A DNA stretch of 64,000 nt from Rhodanobacter soli (GTDB lineage: Bacteria > Pseudomonadota > Gammaproteobacteria > Xanthomonadales > Rhodanobacteraceae): the NCBI RefSeq assembly GCF_040548735.1, contig NZ_JBEPSD010000004.1, forward strand, positions 1 through 64,000, given 5' to 3'. Shown here piece by piece: positions 26,899 through 35,710 of the stretch (its first letter is position 1; each line of letters begins with the position of its first letter). The notes below the pieces were generated by a model that was not told the origin of the DNA, ran no database searches, and saw nothing but the letters and a program-made list of their open reading frames with translations. The position numbers and the translations under genes were made by a program.

Positions 26899-26930
26899 GC
26901 GCCCGACCCCCCGACCCCGGAACGCACGCC

Positions 26931-27695
26931 ATGTCCGCTTTCGCCTGTTATCCCAGCCTCGCCGATCGCACGGTGCTCATCACCGGCGGCGCCACCGGCA
27001 TCGGCGCCGCGTTCGTCGCGGCCTTTGCGCAACAGGGCGCGCGGGTGGCGTTCCTGGACATCGACAGCGCCGGTGCCGATGCCTTGCAGCACGGCCTGGG
27101 CGACGTCGCGCACGCGCCGCTGTTCCTGCGCTGCGACGTCACCGATCTCGACGCCCTGGGCGCGGCGATTGCCGAAGCGCGCGCGCACTTGGGCCCGATC
27201 GCGGTGCTGATCAACAACGCCGCCAACGACGTGCGTCATGCGCTGGCCGGCACCACCGCGGCGGATTTCGAGCGCAGTGTCGCGGTCAATCTGCGTCATC
27301 AGTATTTCGCCACCCAGGCGGTGGTCGACGACATGCGTGCGCTGGGCGGCGGCTCGGTGATCTGCCTGGGCTCGACCGGCTGGATGATCAAGAACGACGG
27401 TTACCCGATGTACGCCATGGCCAAGGCTGGCGTGCGCGGACTGGTCAACGGCCTGGCGCGTTCGCTCGGCCGCGACCGCATCCGCATCAACTGCCTGGTG
27501 CCGGGCTGGGTGATCACCGACAAGCAGCGCGAGCTGTGGCTCGATGCGGAAGGCGAGGCGGAAATCGCCCGCCGGCAGTGCCTGCCCGATCACCTGATGG
27601 CGCCGGACCTGGCCCGCGCCGCGCTGTTTCTCGCGGCCGACGACAGCCGCATGTGCACCGGCCAGGACTTCATCGTCGACGGCGGCTGGGTGTGA
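26931..27695 (+). CDS. Short-chain dehydrogenase, probable D-galactose 1-dehydrogenase
   Basis: 254-residue SDR. Rossmann nucleotide motif VLITGGATGIGAAFV (TGxxxGIG), FLDID acidic residue at the end of strand 2 indicating NAD preference, NNAAND, GSTGWMIKNDGYPMYAMAKAG with the Tyr-xxx-Lys pair, and FIVDGGWV at the C-terminus. It resembles aldose dehydrogenases such as Caulobacter xylose dehydrogenase. Between a galactonate dehydratase and a lactonase, oxidation of D-galactose to the 1,5- or 1,4-lactone is the obvious job; L-arabinose is an alternative substrate for such enzymes. A 32-base gap to dgoD is the largest inside the operon; its stop overlaps the next start. Confidence 0.85.
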   Translation: MSAFACYPSLADRTVLITGGATGIGAAFVAAFAQQGARVAFLDIDSAGADALQHGLGDVAHAPLFLRCDVTDLDALGAAIAEARAHLGPIAVLINNAANDVRHALAGTTAADFERSVAVNLRHQYFATQAVVDDMRALGGGSVICLGSTGWMIKNDGYPMYAMAKAGVRGLVNGLARSLGRDRIRINCLVPGWVITDKQRELWLDAEGEAEIARRQCLPDHLMAPDLARAALFLAADDSRMCTGQDFIVDGGWV

Positions 27696-28681
27696 GCGGC
27701 ATCGTCGCCACCAGCGTGCTCGACGCCGGCAACCTGCTGGGCGAAGGCGTCCTGTGGTGCCCGCGCGCGCAGGCGCTGTACTGGACCGATATCCAGGCAT
27801 CCACCTTGTGGCGTCATCGCCCGACGGACGGGGCCACCGATACCTGGCCGATGCCGGAACGGCTCGCCTCGTTCGCGCTGTGCGAAGACGACGACTGGCT
27901 GCTGCTTGGCCTGGCCACGCGGCTGGGTTTCTTCCACCTGCCCAGCGGCGCGCTGGAGCCGTTGTGCGAAGTCGAGGCCGGGCTGCCCACGCGGCTCAAC
28001 GATGGCGTCTGCGATCGCGAAGGGCGCTTCGTGTTCGGCACCTTGCACGAGCCGCGCGATGGCGGCCCGAAACAGCCCGTCGGCAGTTTCTACCGCTTCG
28101 ATGCGGATCTGTCGCTGCACCGGCTCGATCTCGGCCACGTGGCGATCTCCAACAGCCTGGCGTTCAGTCCCGACGGGCGCACGATGTATTTTTGCGACTC
28201 GCCGAGGCGGGTCATCCAGCGCTGCGCCTATGCCGTCGACGGCAGCGTCGGCGTCGCCGAGGACTGGCTGGACCTGCGTGCCATCGACGGCGAGCCGGAC
28301 GGCTCCACGGTGGATGCCGAAGGCGGCCTGTGGAACGCGCAATGGGGCATGGGCCGCGTGGTGCGCTACACGCCGGACGGACGCCAGGACCTCGTCGTGA
28401 GCGTGCCCGTCCGGCAGCCGACCCGGCCCGCACTCGGCGGCGGCGCGCTGGATACGCTCTACATCACCAGCGCCCGCGATGGCCTGTCCGCGCAGGCATG
28501 GCGCGACGATCCGCAAGCGGGCCATCTGTTCTGCGTGGCGTCGCCGGTGCAAGGCCTGCCGGAACCGCGTTTTGCCGGCATGCCGCGCAGCGCGGACGTG
28601 CGCAAACGCCACAACTCTCTTCATGCATCGTCACCTACGACACCGCCAAGCGGTGCACCTTCCACCCGGAGCCATCCATGA
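27692..28681 (+). CDS. SMP-30/gluconolactonase-family sugar lactonase (probable galactonolactonase)
   Basis: 329 residues, six-bladed propeller that hydrolyses the lactone made by the dehydrogenase. Metal ligands fit the family: Glu in NLLGEGVLWCP, Asn in LPTRLNDGVCDREGRF, Asn in ISNSLAFSPDGRTMYFCDS and Asp in DGSTVDAEGGLW. It uses a GTG start overlapping the SDR stop (GTGA). The last ~30 residues (SLHASSPTTPPSGAPSTRSHP) are low-complexity and extend past the usual family end, and its stop overlaps the transporter start by 4 bases. This tail probably just keeps ribosomes moving to the next gene. Confidence 0.9.
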   Translation: MSGIVATSVLDAGNLLGEGVLWCPRAQALYWTDIQASTLWRHRPTDGATDTWPMPERLASFALCEDDDWLLLGLATRLGFFHLPSGALEPLCEVEAGLPTRLNDGVCDREGRFVFGTLHEPRDGGPKQPVGSFYRFDADLSLHRLDLGHVAISNSLAFSPDGRTMYFCDSPRRVIQRCAYAVDGSVGVAEDWLDLRAIDGEPDGSTVDAEGGLWNAQWGMGRVVRYTPDGRQDLVVSVPVRQPTRPALGGGALDTLYITSARDGLSAQAWRDDPQAGHLFCVASPVQGLPEPRFAGMPRSADVRKRHNSLHASSPTTPPSGAPSTRSHP

Positions 28682-30066
28682 ACGCCATCGCCGAACCGAT
28701 CAAAGCGCACCCCAGGGCTGCGACCATCTTCACGTGTGTGCTGGCGGCGCTGGCCGGGTTGATGTTCGGCCTGGACATCGGCGTCATTTCCGGCGCCACG
28801 CAGTTCATCCAGGCCGAGTTCCGGATCGACGACCGGACCATCGAGTGGATCGTCAGCGCGATGATGCTGGGCGCGGCCATCGGCGCGCTGGGTGCCGGCT
28901 GGATGTCCTCCGCGCTGGGCCGCAAACGCTCGCTGATACTCGCCGCCACCCTGTTCGTCGCCGGCTCGCTGCTGAGCGGCTGGGCGTGGTCGCCGGCCAC
29001 CCTGATCGGCGCGCGCTTCGTGCTCGGCCTGGCCATCGGCGTGGCCACCTTCACCGCGCCGCTGTACCTGGCCGAGGTCGCGCCGGTGCGCATTCGTGGC
29101 GCGATGATCTCCACCTACCAGCTGATGATCACCATCGGCATCCTGGTCGCGTTCCTGTCCGACACCGCCTTCAGCTATTCGGGCAACTGGCGCTGGATGC
29201 TCGGCGTGATCGCGATTCCCGGCGCGCTGTTCCTGCTCGGCGTGCTGTTGCTGCCGGACAGCCCGCGCTGGCTGATGATGCGCGGACGCAGGGCCGAAGC
29301 GGTCGTGGTGCTGACCCGCCTGCGTGGCGACGCCGCGGTGGTCGTCAGCGAAGTGGCCGACATCGAGGAACAGCTGAAGACGCCGCAGCGCGGCTGGCAC
29401 CTGTTCCTGCAGAACTCCAATTTCCGTCGCTCGGTCGGGCTGGGCGTGCTGCTGCAGGTGATGCAGCAGTTCACCGGCATGAACGTGGTGATGTACTACG
29501 CGCCGCGCATCTTCGAGGGGATGGGCTACAACACCGAATCGCAGATGTGGTTCACCGCGGTCGTCGGCCTGGTCAATGTGCTGGCCACCTTCATCGCGAT
29601 CGGGCTGGTCGACAGGCTCGGCCGCAAGCCGATCCTCTATATCGGCTTCACGGTGATGGCGCTGGGCCTTGGCGTCGTCGGCACGATGATGCATCTGGGC
29701 ATCCGGACGCACGTCGAGCAGATGTTCACCGTGGCGATGCTGCTGACCTTCATCGTCGGCTTCGCGATGTCGGCCGGGCCGCTGATCTGGACGCTGTGCT
29801 CGGAGGTGCAGCCGTTGAAGGGCCGCGACTTCGGCATCGGCTGCTCGACCTTCACCAACTGGATCGCCAATATGATCGTCGGCGTGACCTTCCTGAGCCT
29901 GCTCAACGGCATCGGCAATGCCGCGACGTTCTGGCTGTATGCGGGGCTCAACCTGGTGTTCCTGGTGATCACCTTCCTGCTGATCCCGGAAACCAAGGGC
30001 GTCACGCTGGAGCAGATCGAACGCAACCTGATGGCCGGCAAACCGCTGCGCGAGATCGGGCAGTAA
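28678..30066 (+). CDS. MFS sugar:proton symporter (GalP/AraE/XylE type)
   Basis: 462 residues with 12 membrane segments. Sugar-porter signatures: GLDIGVISGATQFIQ, GRKRSLILAA, LGLAIGVATFTAPLYLAEVAP, RIRGAMISTYQL, PDSPRWLMMRGR, LQVMQQFTGMNVVMYYAP, VDRLGRKPILY and PETKGVTLEQIE at the end. Length and motifs match E. coli GalP closely, so it should bring D-galactose or L-arabinose across the inner membrane with H+. The ATG sits in ATGA with the lactonase stop; its TAA overlaps the GH43 start. Confidence 0.95.
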   Translation: MNAIAEPIKAHPRAATIFTCVLAALAGLMFGLDIGVISGATQFIQAEFRIDDRTIEWIVSAMMLGAAIGALGAGWMSSALGRKRSLILAATLFVAGSLLSGWAWSPATLIGARFVLGLAIGVATFTAPLYLAEVAPVRIRGAMISTYQLMITIGILVAFLSDTAFSYSGNWRWMLGVIAIPGALFLLGVLLLPDSPRWLMMRGRRAEAVVVLTRLRGDAAVVVSEVADIEEQLKTPQRGWHLFLQNSNFRRSVGLGVLLQVMQQFTGMNVVMYYAPRIFEGMGYNTESQMWFTAVVGLVNVLATFIAIGLVDRLGRKPILYIGFTVMALGLGVVGTMMHLGIRTHVEQMFTVAMLLTFIVGFAMSAGPLIWTLCSEVQPLKGRDFGIGCSTFTNWIANMIVGVTFLSLLNGIGNAATFWLYAGLNLVFLVITFLLIPETKGVTLEQIERNLMAGKPLREIGQ

Positions 30067-31112
30067 TGCGGCGAGGCGAGGGGGCCGGGACCATGCTGAT
30101 GCGGGTCACGCTCGCCGCACTCGCGGCCATGCTGCTGTGCGCACCCGTGGCGGCGCGTACGGCGACGGCGGCCGCCGCGACGTTCAGCAACCCGCTGCTG
30201 CCTTCCGGTCCCGATCCCTGGGTGGCCCAGCGCGACGGCTGGTACTACTACACCCATACGCTCGGCGATCGCATCGCGCTGTGGAAGACGCGCGACATCA
30301 CGCGACTGGCCGAGACGACACCGGTGGTGGTGTGGCGTGCGCCGGCGAATGGACCCAACTCCCATTCGGTCTGGGCGCCGGAGCTGCATTACCTCAAGGG
30401 CAAGTGGTATCTCTACTACAGCGCGTCCGATCGCCGGCATGACGACGACGCCCATCGCCACAGCTTCGTGCTGGAGAACGCCTCGGACGATCCCACCCGC
30501 GGCGAGTGGATCGACAAGGGCATGTTGAAAACCGACCACGCCGGCATCGACGGCACAGTGTTCGAACTTCATGGACGACTGTATTTCGTCTACTCGGCGT
30601 ATATCGGCGATCACAGCGATCTGATCATCGCGCCGATGGCGAACCCGTGGACGCTGTCGCCGCAGCAGGTGGATATCGCGCATCCGACCCATCGCTGGGA
30701 AATGCAGGGCGGGCGCAAGATCCTGGAAGGTCCCGAGTTTCTCCAGGGGCCGTCCGGCAAGGTGTTCCTGACCTATTCGGCCAGCGCATGCTGGTCGGAC
30801 GACTACGCGCTGGGCCTGCTCAGCGCCAGTGCGGATGCCGACCTGACCGATCCGGCGTCATGGACCAAATCCGCGCAGCCGGTGTTTGCGCAATCGGCGG
30901 CGAACGGTGTCTATGCGCCCGGCCACAACGGCTTCTTCAAATCGCCCGACGGCAAGCAGGACTGGATCATCTATCACGCCACTACCGGGCCGGGCTGGAA
31001 ATGCAAGCAGCGATCGCCGCGCATCCAGCGTTTCGACTGGCGCAGTGACGGTACGCCCGATTTCGGCCTGCCGGTGAAAACAGGCGTGCCGCAGGCGGCG
31101 CCGTCGCGTTGA
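30066..31112 (+). CDS. Glycoside hydrolase family 43, exported (arabinofuranosidase/galactanase type)
   Basis: 348 residues, five-bladed propeller. Signal peptide VTLAALAAMLLCAPVAARTA. Catalytic triad candidates: general base Asp in LLPSGPDPWV, pKa-modulating Asp in HAGIDGTVFEL, and acid Glu in KILEGPEFLQG. The NPLLPSGPDPW start and SHSVWAPELHYLKGKWYLYYSA block recall the exo-arabinofuranosidase subfamilies, though exo-galactanases also fall in GH43. Last gene of the operon, starting at the taATG junction with the transporter (or at ATG 30093). A periplasmic enzyme that would release monosaccharides for the symporter. Confidence 0.9.
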   Translation: MRRGEGAGTMLMRVTLAALAAMLLCAPVAARTATAAAATFSNPLLPSGPDPWVAQRDGWYYYTHTLGDRIALWKTRDITRLAETTPVVVWRAPANGPNSHSVWAPELHYLKGKWYLYYSASDRRHDDDAHRHSFVLENASDDPTRGEWIDKGMLKTDHAGIDGTVFELHGRLYFVYSAYIGDHSDLIIAPMANPWTLSPQQVDIAHPTHRWEMQGGRKILEGPEFLQGPSGKVFLTYSASACWSDDYALGLLSASADADLTDPASWTKSAQPVFAQSAANGVYAPGHNGFFKSPDGKQDWIIYHATTGPGWKCKQRSPRIQRFDWRSDGTPDFGLPVKTGVPQAAPSR

Positions 31113-31362
31113 CCGGCATCCGTCAGCAGCATTGTCGCAGGCTGGCCGCAACTCGCTTGCCAGAACACCACCGCCACCACGATGCATACCAGCGCCAGCA
31201 TGAAGCCCAACTCGTCGATCGCATAAGGAGTGATGCGGCCGTGCGATGGTAGAGCAGATGTAACCACCGTCGCAGCGTTCCGTGAAAACCCATCCGGCGC
31301 AGCATGCATTTCCGCAGGGTGACGGCAGTACTCTTGCCCGGATTCAACACATCCGGAACGCC

Positions 31363-31902
31363 ATGTCGCTCAAACTCGATTTCGAACTGATGGCCCGCTA
31401 CAACCAGTGGATGAATGCGCGGCTCTATGCCGCCGCCGCGCAGCTGGACGAGGTGCAGTGGCACGCGGACCGGGGCGCGTTCTTCGGTTCGATCGCCGCC
31501 ACGCTGGACCACATCCTCGCCGCCGATACGCACTGGATGAAGCGTTTCGCGGCAGCCTTGCCCGACCTGGCCTCGCTGGATGCCGTGCGCGCGCTGCCGT
31601 TGCCGGAACTGGTCCGCGGCATCACGTTTCCCGATTTCGCGCGGCTGCGCAGCGGGCGCGAGGCGATGGATGCGGCGATCGTGGACTTCACTTGCGAAGC
31701 CACCGATGCGTTGTATGGACGGCCGCTGCGCTACGTGAACAGCGCCGGCGAATACCACGCCAAACGGTCCGGGCTGGTGCTGCGTCATGTCTTCAATCAC
31801 CAGACCCACCATCGCGGCCAGGTCACCACCTTGTTCAGCCAGCTCGGCGTCGACATCGGCGTGACCGATCTGTCCGCGCTGATTCCGGAATGCCTCGACT
31901 GA
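31363..31902 (+). CDS. DinB-family putative metal-dependent hydrolase
   Basis: 179-residue four-helix-bundle protein. Metal-binding histidines fit the DinB/YfiT layout: His in TLDHILAADTHWM and the pair in FNHQTHHRGQVTTL. LDFELMARYNQWMNARL is the usual first helix. Members include thiol transferases and damage-inducible proteins, but specificity cannot be predicted. Start at ATG 31363 is supported by the family N-terminus; upstream in-frame codons encode nothing recognisable. Separated from the GH43 gene by 250 bases in which I see no other gene. Confidence 0.85.
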   Translation: MSLKLDFELMARYNQWMNARLYAAAAQLDEVQWHADRGAFFGSIAATLDHILAADTHWMKRFAAALPDLASLDAVRALPLPELVRGITFPDFARLRSGREAMDAAIVDFTCEATDALYGRPLRYVNSAGEYHAKRSGLVLRHVFNHQTHHRGQVTTLFSQLGVDIGVTDLSALIPECLD

Positions 31903-31954
31903 GTCGACCGCGTCATGCGGCGGAATCGCGTGCCGAAGCTGTGCTAGCATCCGG

Positions 31955-32095
31955 CGTTGAAGGGGAGTAGCTCCCAGTCGCTGTCGCCGTCATTACGGGC
32001 TTTTGCCCCGGTGCAGCAGCAAATCGCCAGGCGATTTGCGAGCAAGACCTTCGCCGTTCCACGGCGAAGGTGCGTCCATCACAGATGCCTGTCCG
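31955..32095 (+). promoter_or_regulatory. yybP-ykoY (Mn2+-sensing) riboswitch leader
   Basis: GAAGGGGAGTAGCTCC (31959-31974) is the hallmark first box of this riboswitch (GGGGAGUAGC). GCCGTCATTACGGGC follows, then a hairpin with arms GCAAATCGCC/GGCGATTTGC (32019-32039) and the second conserved region CAAGACC leading into a ten-pair stem ACCTTCGCCG/CGGCGAAGGT (32047-32071). A TAGCAT just upstream may be the -10. It precedes a zinc-ribbon gene and a TerC-family gene, the classic class of genes controlled by this element. Boundaries are approximate. Confidence 0.85.
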
Positions 32096-32269
32096 CCGTG
32101 GCCTTTCGAGCCTTGCTGGAGCATCCGCATGCCACTGGACGTCCATCCGAAGTCGTGAAGCGCGTTGGCGCGCTCACCGTTTCTGTTTGCCGGGGCCTGT
32201 CCCGGCAGGCTGGCCCGCGCATCGGCGTGGCTGGCGCCACCCCTTCACGCAACACCCGAGGAATACCCC

Positions 32270-32551
32270 ATGCTGTGTCCCGCCTGCAAAGACGTGAACC
32301 TGTCGATGACCGATCGTCAGGGCATCGAAATCGATTATTGCCCCAGCTGCCGCGGCATCTGGCTCGACCGCGGTGAGCTCGACCGGCTCATCGAGCGCGC
32401 GGAACTGGCGGCTCCAGCGCCCGCGCCGGCGGCCCGGTTCAAAGGCGACTATCCGCCGCCGCATCGCGGCGATCACCATGGCGATCACCCGCAGCACGAG
32501 CATCGGCCCAGGCGGCGCAAGTCGTTGCTGGGGGAGTTGTTCGATTTCTGA
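32270..32551 (+). CDS. Zinc-ribbon (zf-TFIIB) protein
   Basis: 93 residues. The zinc ribbon MLCPACKD ... IDYCPSCRGIWLDRGELD gives two CxxC pairs, followed by the helix DRLIERAEL typical of the zf-TFIIB family. The C-terminal half is Pro/Ala then His-rich (HRGDHHGDHPQHEHRPRRR), an additional metal-binding stretch, ending SLLGELFDF. First coding gene after the yybP-ykoY leader and 96 bases ahead of the TerC gene, so its amount probably follows manganese. Function of the family is unclear; metal buffering or a role in membrane-protein handling are guesses. Confidence 0.85.
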   Translation: MLCPACKDVNLSMTDRQGIEIDYCPSCRGIWLDRGELDRLIERAELAAPAPAPAARFKGDYPPPHRGDHHGDHPQHEHRPRRRKSLLGELFDF

Positions 32552-32647
32552 GCAGCGACGGTTCCGCTTTTTTGCGCCCACAACCGTGCCGTCACGCCGT
32601 CAGCGGTGTGATGGCGTGCACCCCCCCGTCCATCGAAGAGACTTCCC

Positions 32648-33412
32648 ATGGAATTGCTGGCCAATCCCGAAATCTGGATCGCCCTCGCCACGCTGACCGC
32701 GCTTGAGCTGGTGCTCGGCATCGACAACATCATTTTCATCTCGATCCTGGCCGGCAAGCTGCCGGCGGAGCGACGCGACAAGGCGCGCCGCGTCGGCATC
32801 ATCCTGGCGGCGGTCACCCGCCTGGGGCTGTTGCTTGCGATCGCCTGGATCGTCGGGCTGACCGCGCCGCTGTTCTCGGTGGCCGGGCATGCGTTCTCGT
32901 GGCGTGACCTGATCCTGATCGGCGGCGGCCTGTTCCTGATCGGCAAGGCCACGCATGAAATCCACCAGAAGCTGGAAGGCGCCACCGAGCAGGTCACGGT
33001 GGGCGCGGCGGCAGCGACGTTCGGCGGCGTGATCGCGCAGATCATGCTGCTCGACATCGTGTTCTCGCTCGACTCCATCATCACCGCGGTCGGCATGGTC
33101 GACGAGCGCTGGGTGATGGTTACCGCGATCCTCGCCTCGATCGGTTTCATGCTGGTGTTTGCCCGGCCCATCGGCGAGTTCGTCGAGCGCCACCCCACGG
33201 TCAAGGTGCTCGCGCTGAGCTTCCTGATCATGATCGGCCTGGTGCTTGTGGCGGACGGCTTCGGCCAGCACATTCCCAAGGGCTACATCTATGCCGCAAT
33301 GGCCTTCTCGGTGTTCGTGGAGCTGATCAACCTGTGGATCCGCCGGCGCGCGAACAGGCAGGTCGCGCCGGTGGCGTTGCACGAGAAGTACGCGGAGGGC
33401 GGCACCGAATAG
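32648..33412 (+). CDS. TerC-family integral membrane protein, probable Mn2+ exporter
   Basis: 254 residues with seven or so membrane helices. TerC signatures: ALELVLGIDNIIFISILAGKL with the intramembrane Asp-Asn, and IMLLDIVFSLDSIITAVGMV with the second acidic pair. Related proteins (Alx, MeeY/MeeF, YgdQ) export manganese, which agrees with the yybP-ykoY leader upstream and the intervening zinc-ribbon gene. In E. coli alx carries the same riboswitch class. Between genes there is no terminator, so co-transcription is likely. A strong hairpin follows the stop. Confidence 0.9.
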   Translation: MELLANPEIWIALATLTALELVLGIDNIIFISILAGKLPAERRDKARRVGIILAAVTRLGLLLAIAWIVGLTAPLFSVAGHAFSWRDLILIGGGLFLIGKATHEIHQKLEGATEQVTVGAAAATFGGVIAQIMLLDIVFSLDSIITAVGMVDERWVMVTAILASIGFMLVFARPIGEFVERHPTVKVLALSFLIMIGLVLVADGFGQHIPKGYIYAAMAFSVFVELINLWIRRRANRQVAPVALHEKYAEGGTE

Positions 33413-33424
33413 GTTTGCGGGAGT

Positions 33425-33452
33425 GCGGCGCGCCGGCGTGATGGCGCGCCGC
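33425..33452. terminator. Strong hairpin after the TerC gene
   Basis: CGGCGCGCC / GGCGCGCCG arms (9-10 pairs) around an 8-base loop, beginning 13 bases after the stop. No T-tract follows, so it is either a weak terminator or an mRNA-stabilising hairpin. Confidence 0.4.
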
Positions 33453-33563
33453 CGTTGGTGGCCCGGAAGCCTGCGTGGCTTGAAGCCGTCCGGCTTCGCG
33501 CGAGGTTCACGCGTGCGCGATCGTTCCGGATACCATGATTCCCCTGCGGCTCGGAGCCCTTTC

Positions 33564-34085
33564 ATGACCATGCTGCGCGACGCCACTCCCGCCGACTTTC
33601 CCGCCATCCTCGCCCTCAACGAGGCGTTCGTGGCCGTACTGAGTCCACTCGACAGTGCGCGGCTGGCGCGCCTGCATGCGCAGGCGGCATGGCATCGGGT
33701 GATCGAAAGCGATGCGCGGATCGGCGCATTCCTGCTCGCGTTCCGCGAGGGGGCGGACTACGACAGTCCGAACTACCACTGGTTTGCGCAGCGCTATCCG
33801 CGCTTTCTCTACGTGGATCGCATCGTGGTGGCCGGCAGCACGCAGGCGCGCGGCGCCGGCAGCCGGCTCTACCGCGAACTCCATGCGCTGGCGGTGCACG
33901 ACGCGGTACCGCTGATCACCTGCGAGTTCGACGTCGAACCGCCCAACCCGGCGTCCGAACGTTTCCATGCCAGGCTGGGTTTTCGCGAAGTGGGTCGTCA
34001 GCTGCTGCATGGCGGGCGCAAGACCGTCTCGCTGCAGGCGCTCGATGTCGCCGTGGGCGACATGCCGCTGGCCGACGCCGGCTGA
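33564..34085 (+). CDS. GNAT-family N-acetyltransferase
   Basis: 173 residues. Acetyl-CoA binding motif A reads VDRIVVAGSTQARGAGSRLYRELH, preceded by the strand RIGAFLLAFREGADYD and followed by CEFDVEPPNPASERFHARLGFREVGRQ (motif B), a layout common to small-molecule GNATs. Substrate unknown. ATG 33564 follows GGAGCCCTTTC; the longer open frame upstream is only GC-rich noise. Confidence 0.85.
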   Translation: MTMLRDATPADFPAILALNEAFVAVLSPLDSARLARLHAQAAWHRVIESDARIGAFLLAFREGADYDSPNYHWFAQRYPRFLYVDRIVVAGSTQARGAGSRLYRELHALAVHDAVPLITCEFDVEPPNPASERFHARLGFREVGRQLLHGGRKTVSLQALDVAVGDMPLADAG

Positions 34086-34181
34086 CGTCCGGAGTCCGCG
34101 GCCGGCTGCCGCCGGGAGTCATCGCCTTGCAGCGACGGTAAAGGGCTATGCTGGCGGTCACCACGCCAGGAGGCTCCCGCC

Positions 34182-34403
34182 ATGACCACGGTCTCCGGCA
34201 AGACGAAGAACGGCTTTACCTACGAAGGCGATTACGAACAGGCGAGCGCTGGCCGCGTCATCTGGACGGCGACGTTCCGCCGCGATGGCGATTACGCCGG
34301 CGTGCGGCACGGCCGCATGTTCGACATGCAAGGTGTGGCGCCGGCGGCGCTGGATGACCTGGTGAAGGCCGACATCGAGGCGACGTGGACTGACGCGACC
34401 TGA
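34182..34403 (+). CDS. Small hypothetical protein
   Basis: 73 residues, hydrophilic, with TKNGFTYEGDYEQAS and VIWTATFRRDGDYAGVRHG near the start, giving a likely short beta-sheet, then a helical C-terminus (APAALDDLVKADIEATWTDA). No family recognised. The excellent ribosome-binding site CAGGAGG at a spacing of about 7 bases makes translation very likely. Confidence 0.6.
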   Translation: MTTVSGKTKNGFTYEGDYEQASAGRVIWTATFRRDGDYAGVRHGRMFDMQGVAPAALDDLVKADIEATWTDAT

Positions 34404-34500
34404 TCCGTCCAGCTCCAGGCGCAGGGTTTGTCGGACGGCGATGTCGTCGTGCCGCGACCGGCGCGCTAGCCGATAATGCTTCCCCTTTTGATTGCCTGGC

Positions 34501-35208
34501 ATGCTCGTGACTGACCTTCGGCCGCCGTTGCTGCTGCTTCCCGGATTCCTGTGCGACGAAGACCTGTGGCGCGACCAGTTGACGGGTCTTGCCGATGTCG
34601 CCGATGGCCGGGTCGCCGACCTGGGCCACGGCGACAGCATCGCCGGACTGGCCGGCCAGGTGCTGGCGACGGCGCCGCCGCGTTTTGCGCTGGCCGGCTT
34701 TTCGTTCGGCGGCTACGTCGCCCAGGAAATCGCCCGGCAGGCGCCGCAGCGCATCGAACGGCTGGCGCTGCTCGACACCTCGTTCCACGCCGATACGCCC
34801 GAACGCATCGCGCAGCGGCGGGGGGCCAACAAGTCGGTCAGCCTGCCCGGCGAGTTCCGCGGCATGACCGAGCAACTGCTGCCGAGCTTCATCGCGACGG
34901 ACCGCCTGCACGACACCGCGCTGGTGCAGCGGATCAACGCGATGACGTTGCGCCAGGGCCGCGAGGTTTTCATGCGGCAGAACGCGATGCGGCGCGAAAA
35001 CGGCGCGGCGGCATTGCGCAGGCTGACCTGTCCGGTGCTGGTGCTGTGCGGCCGGCACGACGTGCTCACCCCGCCGGCACTGCACGAGGAGATGGCGGCG
35101 CTGATGCCGCAGGCCGAGCTGGTGGTGGTCGAAGACAGCGGCCACATGAGCCCGATGGAACAGCCTGCGGCGGTCACCCGGGCGATGCGGCACTGGTTGG
35201 CGGCGTAG
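34501..35208 (+). CDS. Alpha/beta-fold hydrolase
   Basis: 235 residues. Oxyanion strand LLLLPGFLCDEDLW, nucleophile elbow LAGFSFGGYVAQE (Ser), acid LCGRHDVLTPP (Asp) and base DSGHMSPMEQP (His) make a complete triad. Similar to the esterase/BioH-like group with a short cap (residues ~115-175). No signal peptide, so cytosolic. Substrate not predictable. Start at ATG 34501; a TTG at 34492 is a less likely alternative. Confidence 0.87.
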   Translation: MLVTDLRPPLLLLPGFLCDEDLWRDQLTGLADVADGRVADLGHGDSIAGLAGQVLATAPPRFALAGFSFGGYVAQEIARQAPQRIERLALLDTSFHADTPERIAQRRGANKSVSLPGEFRGMTEQLLPSFIATDRLHDTALVQRINAMTLRQGREVFMRQNAMRRENGAAALRRLTCPVLVLCGRHDVLTPPALHEEMAALMPQAELVVVEDSGHMSPMEQPAAVTRAMRHWLAA

Positions 35209-35414
35209 CCGGGCGGTCGTCGCCTTGCGCGGGCCTGCGTCCGCCTGTCCGGCTGTCCGGCGCCACCTCGGCGGCTGTCCGCGGACAGACGATCTGCCCC
35301 TGGAGTGTCTCGCCAGCGACAGCAAAAACAACGGTTTGTGCAGGTCTGACGGGTTGGCACGGCGATTGCTCTCCATGCACTACAGGGAACATCACCATCA
35401 ACCGGAGACACGTC

Positions 35415-35573
35415 ATGAAATTCGAATCACTGATCCTGGCCAGCCTGTTCGCCGTCTGCTTCGCCGTTTGCGCGCTGGTCATGGGCGCGATGCTGACGAT
35501 CACGCCGAGCTCGGTGCAGTTGGCCCATGCGGACAAGGCGGCGTTGATCGTTCCGGTCGCGCCGGCGAGCTGA
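35415..35573 (+). CDS. Small single-helix membrane or exported protein
   Basis: 52 residues, beginning MKFESLILASLFAVCFAVCA and continuing hydrophobic to about residue 30, then TPSSVQLAHADKAALIVPV. It has the shape of a membrane-anchored micropeptide or an uncleaved signal. CCGGAGACACGTC precedes the ATG, an acceptable ribosome-binding site. No family recognised. Confidence 0.55.
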   Translation: MKFESLILASLFAVCFAVCALVMGAMLTITPSSVQLAHADKAALIVPVAPAS

Positions 35574-35710
35574 AACCGCGGACGCGCAGGCACGCCCTCC
35601 TGCGCTACCGGATGGTTGCGACGAATTGCCTCGGACCATGGCTTTAGTCATGGATGGGAACGCCGGGCATTGGGTAGGATCGGGGTTTACCCACGACGAG
35701 ATCCGTCCCG

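Noticed and set aside
30974-31309. Minus-strand frame with a hydrophobic stretch after the GH43 gene
   Set aside because: One helix-like segment but no proper start or ribosome-binding site, and it overlaps the GH43 3' end.
35625-35660. CCATG/CATGG inverted repeat upstream of dcp
   Set aside because: Five-base arms only; could be chance.
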